Below the pieces are notes generated by a model. The model did not search any database, had not been told where the DNA came from, and was given only the letters and a program-made list of their open reading frames with translations. The position numbers and the translations under genes are program-made. This document shows, piece by piece, positions 26,557 through 33,620 of a DNA stretch of 64,000 nt (the first letter of the stretch is position 1; every line of letters starts with the position of its first letter). This DNA is from Lachnospiraceae bacterium (GTDB taxonomy: Bacteria; Bacillota; Clostridia; Lachnospirales; Lachnospiraceae), in NCBI GenBank assembly GCA_029012365.1, contig JAQXLY010000028.1, forward strand, positions 62,001 to 126,000, written 5' to 3'.

Positions 26557-27954
26557 CTACTCTTCATTAACCTGCTTAGCATTCCCGGTCTCAGTTTCCT
26601 CTTCCTTCTCTTTTCCAAGGAAACCCGGAAGCTCCATACCTACCTGCTTAAATACTTCGTTAAGCGGCGGCACTGCCTGCATCATACCGGAAAGGAAGCC
26701 GGAGGTAGCAGTCTTGCCGTCAGCGTTCTTTCCGCCGTCCCAAACCGTAACCTTATCAATCTTAATATTCTTGATTGCGTCAACCTGAATCTGAAGGAGC
26801 TGCTCCATCTTATCCGCAATGATAAGCTTCACCGCATTATCGGAATCTCCGCCGGCAGCCTCTACGAGCTTACGCATACCTTCTGCCTGCTTTTCCAACA
26901 GCTCCTGTGTACCGCGTGCTTCTGCGGACATCTTTGCAAAAATGGCATCCGCTTCACCCTGTGCCTTACGTCTTGCAACTTCTGCCTCTGCATCAGCCTC
27001 AATCTGTGCCTGCTCTTTTGCAATCTGTGCCTTTACGATAACATCTGCCTGCTGGGTTGCCATTTCAAGCTGTGCACGGGTCTGCTCTGCTTCCTGCTGT
27101 GCAATATAAGCCTCCTGCTTTGCCTTTGCAGCCTGTACTGCCTCGGCAGCGGTTGCGATACGAAGTGCCTCTGCCTCTTTTTCACGACGGTTCGCCTCAG
27201 ACTGTGCCACTTCAATCTTCGCATCGTTTTCACCCTGAATCGCACTCGCATCCGCAGCAGCTACCTGAATACGCTGATCCTTTCTTGCAAGTGCCTGACC
27301 GATTTCACCGTCTCTGTCCTTTTCCGCAACGTTCTTCTTCGCATCGTTGATTGCCTTTGCGGCCGCTTCCTTACCGAGTGCCTCAATGTAGCCGGATTCA
27401 TCGGTAATATCCGTTACATTTACGTTGATAAGTCTGAGACCAATCTTCTTTAACTCGATTTCTACATTTTTGGAAACCGCCAATAAGAATTTATCACGGT
27501 CCGTATTGATTTCCTCAATTTCCATAGTAGCAATAACAAGACGCAGCTGACCGAAAATAATATCCTTGGCAAGCTCCTGAATCTCGTTTAGCTTAAGACC
27601 CAGCAAACGCTCCGCCGCATTCTGCATGATGCCGTCCTCCGTAGAAATACCTACGGTAAACCGGGACGGTACATCTACACGGATGTTCTGTTTTGAAAGT
27701 GCATTTCTTAAATCTACATTTAATGAAATCGGTGTTAAATCCAGATACTGATAAGACTGGATAACCGGTACTACGAAAGCAGCTCCGCCGTGAATACACT
27801 TTGCGCTTCTCGGCTGTCCCTCCTTATCCGTGCCTACCTTACCGTAGATAACCATTACCTTATCCGACGGACACTTACGGTAGCGTGATAACACCCCGGC
27901 GATTACAGCAAATATCAAAAGTGCAATCGCAACGACAAGCATCATTGTTTCCAT
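26557..27954 (-). CDS. floT: Flotillin-like SPFH membrane protein
   Basis: Membrane microdomain scaffold, 465 residues. N-terminal membrane anchor (LVVAIALLIFAVIAGVLS), an SPFH/band-7 domain at about 30-220, and a long Ala/Glu-rich coiled coil (about 220-385) of the flotillin type (REKEAEALRIATAAEAVQA). AAAGGAGG before the ATG. The upstream nfeD-like gene forms the usual NfeD-flotillin pair (yuaF-floT in Bacillus), which affects membrane fluidity and assembly of kinases and secretion components. The operon promoter carries the operator shared with the XRE regulator gene on the other side of the MITE. Confidence 0.93.
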   Translation of the reverse strand: METMMLVVAIALLIFAVIAGVLSRYRKCPSDKVMVIYGKVGTDKEGQPRSAKCIHGGAAFVVPVIQSYQYLDLTPISLNVDLRNALSKQNIRVDVPSRFTVGISTEDGIMQNAAERLLGLKLNEIQELAKDIIFGQLRLVIATMEIEEINTDRDKFLLAVSKNVEIELKKIGLRLINVNVTDITDESGYIEALGKEAAAKAINDAKKNVAEKDRDGEIGQALARKDQRIQVAAADASAIQGENDAKIEVAQSEANRREKEAEALRIATAAEAVQAAKAKQEAYIAQQEAEQTRAQLEMATQQADVIVKAQIAKEQAQIEADAEAEVARRKAQGEADAIFAKMSAEARGTQELLEKQAEGMRKLVEAAGGDSDNAVKLIIADKMEQLLQIQVDAIKNIKIDKVTVWDGGKNADGKTATSGFLSGMMQAVPPLNEVFKQVGMELPGFLGKEKEEETETGNAKQVNEE

Positions 27955-28006
27955 TGTTAAATCCTCCTTTAATCATCACATTTATTGCCACATTATTCTG
28001 CCGCAA

Positions 28007-28654
28007 TTATAACTCCTTCTCTACGACTACCACATCTCCACGCACATCGACAATCCGGACTGTGCTTCCGCTCGGAATCGCCTGATTTCCTTCGGTAATC
28101 GCATCAACCTCCGTAAAACGTGAAGCACTGCTTAAAGTTACCTTTCCGCCGCTTTCCCCCGACGGCAAGACTGTCAGATATACCTGCGCCGTCTCACCAA
28201 TCACCGACTTCAGCCGGAAAGTACCGTTCTCCGCAAGCCGTGCCATCAGTTGTAACAGCTTTGCAATAACATACATCATAGCCACACCGCACACCAGACC
28301 GATAAGTAATGCTGCCGCATCCGGCATTCCGGTCTTTACGCAGACCAGTGCAACCCATGAAAAGGTTGTTAAAAACGCAACTACGCCCTGCACGGTAAAC
28401 AGCTTTAGTGTACCTGCATCTGCCGGACTGAATTCACCTGCATCCACATCTGCCAAATCCCCTGCAGAAATGTCCTCAGGCATATCCATGTCAAGCCCTG
28501 ATGTATCACTTGGATTAAAATCACCGCCGCCTGCCCCGTCTCCGAATCCCATTATCACCAATACCGTCTGTAAAATCAGAATCAGTGTCGCAGGGATTGC
28601 AATACAATACAGTACCTTTTGCAGGACACTAAGAGCTTCCCACCAAGCATTCAT
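28007..28654 (-). CDS. NfeD-family membrane protein (YuaF-like)
   Basis: 215-residue partner of flotillin. Three or four membrane segments (near 13-35, 75-95, 100-125), an acidic Gly/Asp-rich stretch at 36-70, and a C-terminal OB-fold domain (IGETAQVYLTVLPSGESGGKV then GSTVRIVDVRGDVVVVEK) typical of short NfeD proteins. GAAGGAGG precedes the ATG. A 52-bp gap separates it from the flotillin gene, without a terminator. Confidence 0.88.
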   Translation of the reverse strand: MNAWWEALSVLQKVLYCIAIPATLILILQTVLVIMGFGDGAGGGDFNPSDTSGLDMDMPEDISAGDLADVDAGEFSPADAGTLKLFTVQGVVAFLTTFSWVALVCVKTGMPDAAALLIGLVCGVAMMYVIAKLLQLMARLAENGTFRLKSVIGETAQVYLTVLPSGESGGKVTLSSASRFTEVDAITEGNQAIPSGSTVRIVDVRGDVVVVEKEL

Positions 28655-28689
28655 ATTCCTTCCCTCCTTCTCCCCTCGTGAAGCATCGG

Positions 28690-28704
28690 GTAAATTTTAT
28701 TTAC
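28690..28704. promoter_or_regulatory. Operator-like inverted repeat at the nfeD-flotillin transcription start
   Basis: GTAAAT-TTT-ATTTAC, a perfect 6+6 inverted repeat, begins 3 bp downstream of the nfeD -10 box. The same GTAAAT-N3-ATTTAC occurs at 29024-29038, 4 bp downstream of the -10 of the divergent XRE regulator. Placement over both start sites suggests repression. Confidence 0.65.
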
Positions 28705-28707
28705 TTT

Positions 28708-28736
28708 ATAATATCATGATCGTATAAAATTGTCAA
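28708..28736 (-). promoter_or_regulatory. Sigma-A promoter of the nfeD-flotillin operon
   Basis: Minus strand TTGACA, 17-bp spacer, TATTAT (11 of 12 consensus bases). The MITE end lies 29 bp upstream of the -35 box. Confidence 0.85.
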
Positions 28737-28765
28737 TGCTTTTTTGCTATTACTTTCCTGTTTAT

Positions 28766-28960
28766 GTAACAATTCAGTCTTCCGGTGTGTAATCGTTGTG
28801 GCGGCATAGTATTCTAAAGGGAACCCGCTCTCGCTCATGCGGCAACGTAGCAGTACTAAGCTCGAGACCACCTCGCTAAGTACTGACGTTGCCTTATGGT
28901 TCTCTTTAGAATACTATGCCGCCACAACTTATACTGCATAAGGAAGTCTGAACCTGTTAC
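28766..28960 (+). mobile_element. MITE-like palindromic insertion, copy 2 (well-preserved copy)
   Basis: 195-bp non-coding element. Ends are terminal inverted repeats: GTAACAATTCAGTCTTCC on the left and, read inward on the other strand, GTAACAGGTTCAGACTTCC on the right. Identical 8-bp duplications CTGTTTAT flank it at 28758-28765 and 28961-28968. Inside, 28795-28928 is a 134-bp long inverted repeat: outer arms of 31 bp with one mismatch (GTTGTGGCGGCATAGTATTC...), inner arms GCAACGT...CAGTACTAAGC with small bulges, and the unpaired tip near CGAGACCACCTCG. A smaller inverted repeat CTTAT-ACTGC-ATAAG lies beside the right end. No ORF. It separates the divergent nfeD and XRE promoters. A transposase in trans would be required. 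Confidence 0.9.
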
Positions 28961-28991
28961 CTGTTTATCATTTTTTGTATTTATAATTTAC

Positions 28992-29019
28992 TTGCTTTTT
29001 TGTTCTTTTATGCTATAAT
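28992..29019 (+). promoter_or_regulatory. Promoter of the XRE regulator gene
   Basis: TTGCTT, 16-bp spacer, TATAAT preceded by TGC (extended -10). It lies about 45 bp upstream of the start codon and 31 bp from the MITE. Confidence 0.75.
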
Positions 29020-29023
29020 ATAC

Positions 29024-29038
29024 GTAAATTCTATTTAC
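29024..29038. promoter_or_regulatory. Operator-like inverted repeat at the XRE regulator start site
   Basis: GTAAAT-TCT-ATTTAC, with a third half-site ATTTAC at 29043-29048 just before the AGGAGG. Same motif as at 28690-28704. Probable autoregulation by the HTH protein encoded immediately downstream. Confidence 0.65.
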
Positions 29039-29061
29039 CTTTATTTACAGGAGGTGATTTT

Positions 29062-29628
29062 ATGGACTCCAAACTTCTCGGACAACGCATCAAAGAAGCG
29101 CGTCTGGCAAAAAAGATGACGCAGGCAGAGGTTGTCGGTTCGTTTATTACAAGAAATATGCTCAGTCAGATTGAAAGCGGCAATGCCGTTCCTTCCATGA
29201 AGACCTTAACCTATCTGGCAAAGGTACTGGAGCTGCCGCCGTCCGTTTTACTCCCGGATACTTCGGAAGATGCCGCCTGTTCTTCCGAACAAAGCGACAT
29301 CCGTCTGCCCGCTTTTGTTTCCGAAGACGCTTCTGTTTTTTATCATGCCAAGGAAGCCTATCTTTCCGGAAACAATAACATCGCTTACGAAGCTCTTTCT
29401 TCTATCCCGGAGACTTCCGTCCTGACCGATGAAGCACAGGCATTGTTTGCCAGAGTTGCGCTCCGCATGGCAGAAGCCTGTCACAACGCAGGAAACCATA
29501 CAGAAGCGCTGGAGTATGCAAAAGCTGCTGCCACCGCCGCTGCCAAAGGTATCTACGCTTCCCTGGAGGTAAAGTCCCAAGCCCTGCTTCTCCTGTCTGA
29601 TGCCGCAGCAAAGCTGGCAGAGATATAA
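29062..29628 (+). CDS. XRE-family transcriptional regulator with TPR-like tail
   Basis: 188-residue DNA-binding protein. HTH at 5-60 (LGQRIKEARLAKKMTQAEV, then MLSQIESGNAVPSMKTLTYLAKVL). Residues 85-188 are helical, Ala-rich and TPR-like (FYHAKEAYLSGNNNIAYEAL, ALFARVALRMAEACHNAGN), the arrangement of peptide- or protein-responsive XRE regulators. AGGAGG precedes the ATG by 8 bases. Its own promoter and the facing nfeD-flotillin promoter share the operator GTAAAT-N3-ATTTAC, so it likely represses itself and the flotillin operon. It is the only plus-strand gene in the first 50 kb. Confidence 0.9.
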   Translation: MDSKLLGQRIKEARLAKKMTQAEVVGSFITRNMLSQIESGNAVPSMKTLTYLAKVLELPPSVLLPDTSEDAACSSEQSDIRLPAFVSEDASVFYHAKEAYLSGNNNIAYEALSSIPETSVLTDEAQALFARVALRMAEACHNAGNHTEALEYAKAAATAAAKGIYASLEVKSQALLLLSDAAAKLAEI

Positions 29629-29732
29629 AAAAAGCCGTCGCAATTACTGCGACAGGCCATTGAACAATAGAAATCGAGGAGGGAAATTTAGAAATAAATT
29701 TCCCAACCTCTCACACCACTGTATGTCATATA
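29628..29732 (-). ncRNA. Candidate small RNA with terminator
   Basis: Minus strand: TTGACA at the palindrome CTGTCAATTGACAG (29752-29765), then TATTAT 15 bp on (short spacing), would start a transcript near 29730. The RNA would contain a hairpin GGGAAATTT-N5-AAATTTCCC and end in GTCGCA-GTAAT-TGCGAC, GGC and seven T (29630-29653). No coding frame is visible in it. The alternative is that the last hairpin is merely a terminator for the convergent small membrane protein gene; that gene already has a stronger terminator at 29774-29806. Speculative. Confidence 0.35.
29630..29653 (-). terminator. Terminator-like hairpin read on the minus strand
   Basis: GTCGCA/TGCGAC 6-bp stem, 5-base loop, followed on the minus strand by GGCTTTTTTT. 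It begins immediately after the XRE stop codon and lacks a T-run on the plus strand, so it does not fit as the regulator's own terminator. Confidence 0.6.
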
Positions 29733-29773
29733 TAATACTGTGGTGCAGTCTCTGTCAATTGACAGAATAGACA

Positions 29774-29806
29774 CAAAAAGGAGAAGCTCCGAACAAAGCC
29801 CCTCCT
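29774..29806 (-). terminator. Terminator of the 92-residue membrane protein gene
   Basis: Minus strand AGGAGGGGCT pairs with AGCTTCTCCT (ten pairs including two G-U), 8-base loop, followed by TTTTTGTG. It begins 29 bp after the stop codon. Confidence 0.8.
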
Positions 29807-29834
29807 CCTGCAAATTGAATATAACCTCAAAATC

Positions 29835-30113
29835 CTATATATCGCGTCCTTTTTCGTCTTCTGATAATAAATCCACTAATACATCATGTTGCTTTACTGC
29901 TTTTTCGCATGTTGCCCATATTCTACAAAGAATCGTGCCCCCTAAAACAATATAGGCATACTTCCCTATTTTGAATAAAACAGTAAAAAAGCTTGATTCT
30001 AACGAAACACTAAGCAATGCTACAAGCAGGGTCAAAAAAAACAGAATGTAGAGTATTCTTAAGTATACCCTAATCTCCTTGTGAAATTTTTCAGTCATTT
30101 TTTGATATTGCAT
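29835..30113 (-). CDS. Small two-helix membrane protein of unknown function
   Basis: 92 residues, not recognised. AAGGAGGAACGT precedes the ATG. Two hydrophobic segments (LRILYILFFLTLLVALLSV at about 18-36 and FKIGKYAYIVLGGTILCRIW at about 47-66) with a basic N-terminus and an acidic C-terminus (DLLSEDEKGRD). It is a complete single-gene transcription unit with its own promoter (30159-30187) and terminator (29774-29806), which supports it being real. It is near but not clearly linked to the XRE regulator. Confidence 0.8.
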   Translation of the reverse strand: MQYQKMTEKFHKEIRVYLRILYILFFLTLLVALLSVSLESSFFTVLFKIGKYAYIVLGGTILCRIWATCEKAVKQHDVLVDLLSEDEKGRDI

Positions 30114-30158
30114 ACGTTCCTCCTTAAACTACACGCATTACTTTAACAATACATAATC

Positions 30159-30187
30159 ATTTTATACTTATTTGTACAATATGTCAA
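30159..30187 (-). promoter_or_regulatory. Promoter of the 92-residue membrane protein gene
   Basis: Minus strand TTGACA, 17-bp spacer, TAAAAT, about 45 bp before the start codon. Confidence 0.75.
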
Positions 30188-30325
30188 TCTATTCCCTATA
30201 AATTAACTGTTACTCAAAACTAATTTCTTCGATTTGCTTGTGCAAAACATAATGTCTGCACGCCCCTCAACCCTCCAAATTACTTACCCTTTATGGCTCA
30301 TGAAGTTCTATTCTCATTCATAAGC

Positions 30326-30364
30326 AAAAAATCGGAGCCGTTGCCAAAACCTTGCAACGGCTCC
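30326..30364 (-). terminator. Terminator of the MacB-like ABC transporter gene
   Basis: Minus strand GGAGCCGTTGC / GCAACGGCTCC perfect 11-bp stem, 9-base loop, followed by GATTTTTTGC. Apart from this and the promoter at 30159-30187, nothing is seen in 30114-30408. Confidence 0.92.
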
Positions 30365-30408
30365 TTATTTATACATGAAACAACAACTATCTGCCCGCAA
30401 AAGAGGGT

Positions 30409-33354
30409 CTATTCACTTCTCAGTGCAATTACCGGGTCTTTCCTTGCCGCTACCTTTGCCGGGAATAAACCTGCGATAAAGGTAAGCAGCATACTAATCA
30501 ATACAAGAATCACACCAGCCACCGGCGGAAGTATTGCATTCAGATTTGCAATTCCTGTGACGGAATGCAGTATAATATTGATGATTACAATAAATCCGAG
30601 CGTCACTAAGATTCCGATTGCGCCGGAGGTAAATCCGACAATAATCGTCTCCGCATTAAATACGCGGGAAATATCCTTCTTAGAAGCACCGATTGCACGT
30701 AAAATACCGATTTCCTTTGTACGCTCCAATACGGAAATATAAGTAATAATGCCAATCATAATGGAGGATACCACAAGAGAGATTGCCACAAATGCAATCA
30801 GCACATACGAAATCGCATTAATTACCGTTGTAATGGAGGACATAAGAAGTGCTACATAGTCGGTATATTCTATCACATCTTCTTCCGCTGCATTTTCGTT
30901 ATACTTTTCAATCAGGTCAGCAATCGTATCTTTGTTTTCAAAGGTATCCGCATAAATACTGATAGCAGAAGGGCTATTCGGATCCGCATACCCAAGCAGC
31001 TTTAGATTTTCCTCATAGGTAGACTCGGAATAGCTCTTCGGAAGGTACGTTTCATAAAATTTCACACACTCCTCCGTAGTAAACTGTGCGGTGTCAAACA
31101 TGGCCGCGAGCTGCTCTGCCGTCATAGTGCCGAGGTTTGCCTGTACACCCTTCGCATATTCCGCCGTCACCATTGCGGTAAGTACCTGAGTGACATAATT
31201 TTGCAGCTCAGCCGTTTCCATCTCTGCCACATACCCCTGTATCTGCTCTGCATCTACAGCCATCTGCTGTGAAAACGTCGTTACAAGCAGGACACGCATT
31301 TTTTCTTCATCCATCTGCGCCATCTGTGCACCTACCGCCTGCATCAGATAGTTTTCCGGCGGAGTTGCCATAATAGATTCGTACAGCTCTGCTTTCTTCG
31401 CGCTGTCAAGGTCTGCAAAATATGCCTTTACCGCTGCTTCCTTTTCTTCTGCCGAAAGCTCCTCTTCCTCACCGGTCTCAAACGGAAGTCCGGTAATAAC
31501 ATCTGTCGTTTTATTTTCAAGCTGTGCCGTCAAAATCTCGGAACTGTCGTTTTCCTTCATTACATGCTCGGTCAAAGCCGTGGTATATGCAATCGCACCG
31601 TCCATTGATACCGCCACCGCATCTTCATTCGGTCTTAAAATGCCTACCACCTTTATGTCAAACCCTGCCTTATCATACAGATAAGAAAGTCCGGCATCAC
31701 TGGCCGACAAATCCACATAACTTCCATCTGCCTGTTTTTGATACTTCTGCGCCGAAGGAATCACACGGAAGGTCATATTACAAAGCTCCTCATAGCTCCA
31801 CGGTCCGAGATTCTGGGAGATTTCCTCTCCGCTCATTGTAGCTTCCATAGAATCCATCAGGGTATCCATACTGGTCAGACCAAGTGCATAAAGAACCATA
31901 TCACTGATTTCATTTCTGCTGTTTACAAGGAGGACAACCTCATCATATGCCTCCGGCCATCTGCCGTATATCACGTCATACTGTTCCTTTACCACATTGC
32001 TGACCGGCTCTCCGTTTTCTCCGGCAAGCATTTCACTCCATACATCCATTCCCTTTGACATAGAGCCCATTGTTTCCATCATATTACTGGACATACCGTA
32101 TGAACTCATCATCTTCTTCATAAGCTCCATCACATCGGACTTCATTACCTTTCCGTCCACATCCTTGGTGTAAATGCTCAGATCCATGTCATAAGAATAC
32201 TGTACAGAAGATATATACTGTTTTATTTCCTCGTTTTCCTCCAGGAACTTCTTAAACGCTTTCAGGTTGTTCGTTTTTGTTTCCATATTGTTTAATGAAT
32301 TCAGCATATCATACATGGTAGAATTTGCATACACCTTATCCAGCTCATGAGGGTTTAAGGATTCACCTTCCTTATTTACCCCCATCATGGTAGCAAGAAG
32401 CACAGAGGAATCCACTGTTTCCGCCTCCATTGTAATAGGATAGCTGGAAAGCGTATCCCGCTGCACAGAATCAATATATGCCTGCACACCGGTAGACACC
32501 GATAAAATCAGCGCAATACCGATAATACCGATAGAGCCCGCAAACGCAGTCATAAAGGTACGCCCTTTCTTTGTAAGCAGGTTATTAAAGGAAAGGGATA
32601 ACGCGGTGAAGAAGGACATGGAGGTCTTCTTTGCCTTCTTCTCCTTCTTTGTCTGCTCTACCGGCTTTATCTCCTCCTCATACGGGTCGGAATCACTGAT
32701 AATCTTACCGTCTAAAAGCCGCACGATACGGCTGGAATACTGTTCCGCCAAATCCGGGTTATGTGTAACCATGATAATAAGCTTATCCTTGGCAATTTCC
32801 TTTAAAATCTCCATTATCTGTACACTGGTTTCGCTGTCAAGTGCACCCGTTGGCTCATCCGCAAGCAAAATATCCGGGTCATTCACCAGAGCGCGCGCAA
32901 TCGCCACACGCTGCATCTGACCGCCGGACATCTGGTTCGGCTTCTTATTCAGCTGGTCTCCGAGTCCTACCTTTTCCAAAGCCTCTATTGCTCTCTTTCT
33001 GCGCTCCGATTTGGAAACGCCGGAAAGCGTAAGTGCCAGCTCAACATTGGAAAGTACGGTCTGATGCGGAATCAGATTGTAGCTCTGGAATACAAAGCCG
33101 ATGGAATGATTGCGGTAGCTGTCCCAGTCCGAATCCTTAAACTTCTTCGTGGAAACGCCGTTGATAATCAAATCACCTTCCGTATACTGATCCAGACCTC
33201 CGATAATATTTAACAATGTGGTCTTACCGCAGCCTGACTGTCCCAAAACAGAAACAAACTCGTTCTTTCGGAACTGGATACTGACGCCTTTTAGCGCCGG
33301 GATGGTCATATCGCCTGTGCGATACTCCTTTACAATATTACGTAATGTAAGCAT
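30409..33354 (-). CDS. MacB-type ABC transporter, ATPase fused to FtsX-like permease
   Basis: 981-residue single-chain ABC protein. The ATG at 33354 follows GCAGGAGG; the track start 13 codons upstream is weaker. Residues 1-235 are a LolD-like ATPase (Walker A GQSGCGKTTLLN, signature MSGGQMQRVAIA, Walker B ILLADEPTGALD, THNPDLA). A charged linker follows, then a membrane helix (AFAGSIGIIGIALILSVSTG near 270), an extracellular domain of more than 500 residues, and three C-terminal helices in the FtsX layout. Such proteins do not translocate through the membrane in the usual way but drive mechanotransmission, for example in peptide resistance or lipoprotein release. No adjacent histidine kinase or membrane-fusion partner. 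Substrate unknown. Confidence 0.9.
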   Translation of the reverse strand: MLTLRNIVKEYRTGDMTIPALKGVSIQFRKNEFVSVLGQSGCGKTTLLNIIGGLDQYTEGDLIINGVSTKKFKDSDWDSYRNHSIGFVFQSYNLIPHQTVLSNVELALTLSGVSKSERRKRAIEALEKVGLGDQLNKKPNQMSGGQMQRVAIARALVNDPDILLADEPTGALDSETSVQIMEILKEIAKDKLIIMVTHNPDLAEQYSSRIVRLLDGKIISDSDPYEEEIKPVEQTKKEKKAKKTSMSFFTALSLSFNNLLTKKGRTFMTAFAGSIGIIGIALILSVSTGVQAYIDSVQRDTLSSYPITMEAETVDSSVLLATMMGVNKEGESLNPHELDKVYANSTMYDMLNSLNNMETKTNNLKAFKKFLEENEEIKQYISSVQYSYDMDLSIYTKDVDGKVMKSDVMELMKKMMSSYGMSSNMMETMGSMSKGMDVWSEMLAGENGEPVSNVVKEQYDVIYGRWPEAYDEVVLLVNSRNEISDMVLYALGLTSMDTLMDSMEATMSGEEISQNLGPWSYEELCNMTFRVIPSAQKYQKQADGSYVDLSASDAGLSYLYDKAGFDIKVVGILRPNEDAVAVSMDGAIAYTTALTEHVMKENDSSEILTAQLENKTTDVITGLPFETGEEEELSAEEKEAAVKAYFADLDSAKKAELYESIMATPPENYLMQAVGAQMAQMDEEKMRVLLVTTFSQQMAVDAEQIQGYVAEMETAELQNYVTQVLTAMVTAEYAKGVQANLGTMTAEQLAAMFDTAQFTTEECVKFYETYLPKSYSESTYEENLKLLGYADPNSPSAISIYADTFENKDTIADLIEKYNENAAEEDVIEYTDYVALLMSSITTVINAISYVLIAFVAISLVVSSIMIGIITYISVLERTKEIGILRAIGASKKDISRVFNAETIIVGFTSGAIGILVTLGFIVIINIILHSVTGIANLNAILPPVAGVILVLISMLLTFIAGLFPAKVAARKDPVIALRSE

Positions 33355-33418
33355 ATTCGCCTCCTGCTTTACAGCTACACTTCCCAAATACAAATTCTTC
33401 GTAACACATCTTCTATTT

Positions 33419-33431
33419 CTATGTTACATAG
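33419..33431. promoter_or_regulatory. Operator-like palindrome upstream of the ABC transporter
   Basis: CTATGT-T-ACATAG, 6-bp arms, 65 bp upstream of the start codon, overlapping the likely promoter region (TTGTTA, 17 bp, TAGAAA on the minus strand is a weak match). Confidence 0.3.
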
Positions 33432-33551
33432 CAAAAAATAACAATAAGAACATCTTCTAAAATAGCAGATTGCTATTTTTTCGTCAATATCCGGACAATG
33501 ATTTAATACTTTCTTTAGAAATTTCAGAGATAGGAAATAAAGACCGGGTAT

Positions 33552-33593
33552 ATATAAAGGAGGCTGTTCCGCAACACCCTGGGGAACAGCCTC
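33552..33593 (-). terminator. Terminator after asd
   Basis: GAGGCTGTTCC / GGAACAGCCTC 11-bp stem with a 12-base loop, 28 bp after the asd stop; on the minus strand it is followed by CTTTATATAT, a modest U-tract, and on the plus strand by TTTTATA. Confidence 0.75.
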
Positions 33594-33620
33594 TTTTATA
33601 CTCACTTTGTAACTCGGATT

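Noticed and set aside
26518-27453. 311-codon plus-strand ORF rich in Cys and Leu
   Set aside because: Mirror of the repetitive Ala/Glu coiled-coil codons of the flotillin gene; composition is that of a shadow frame.
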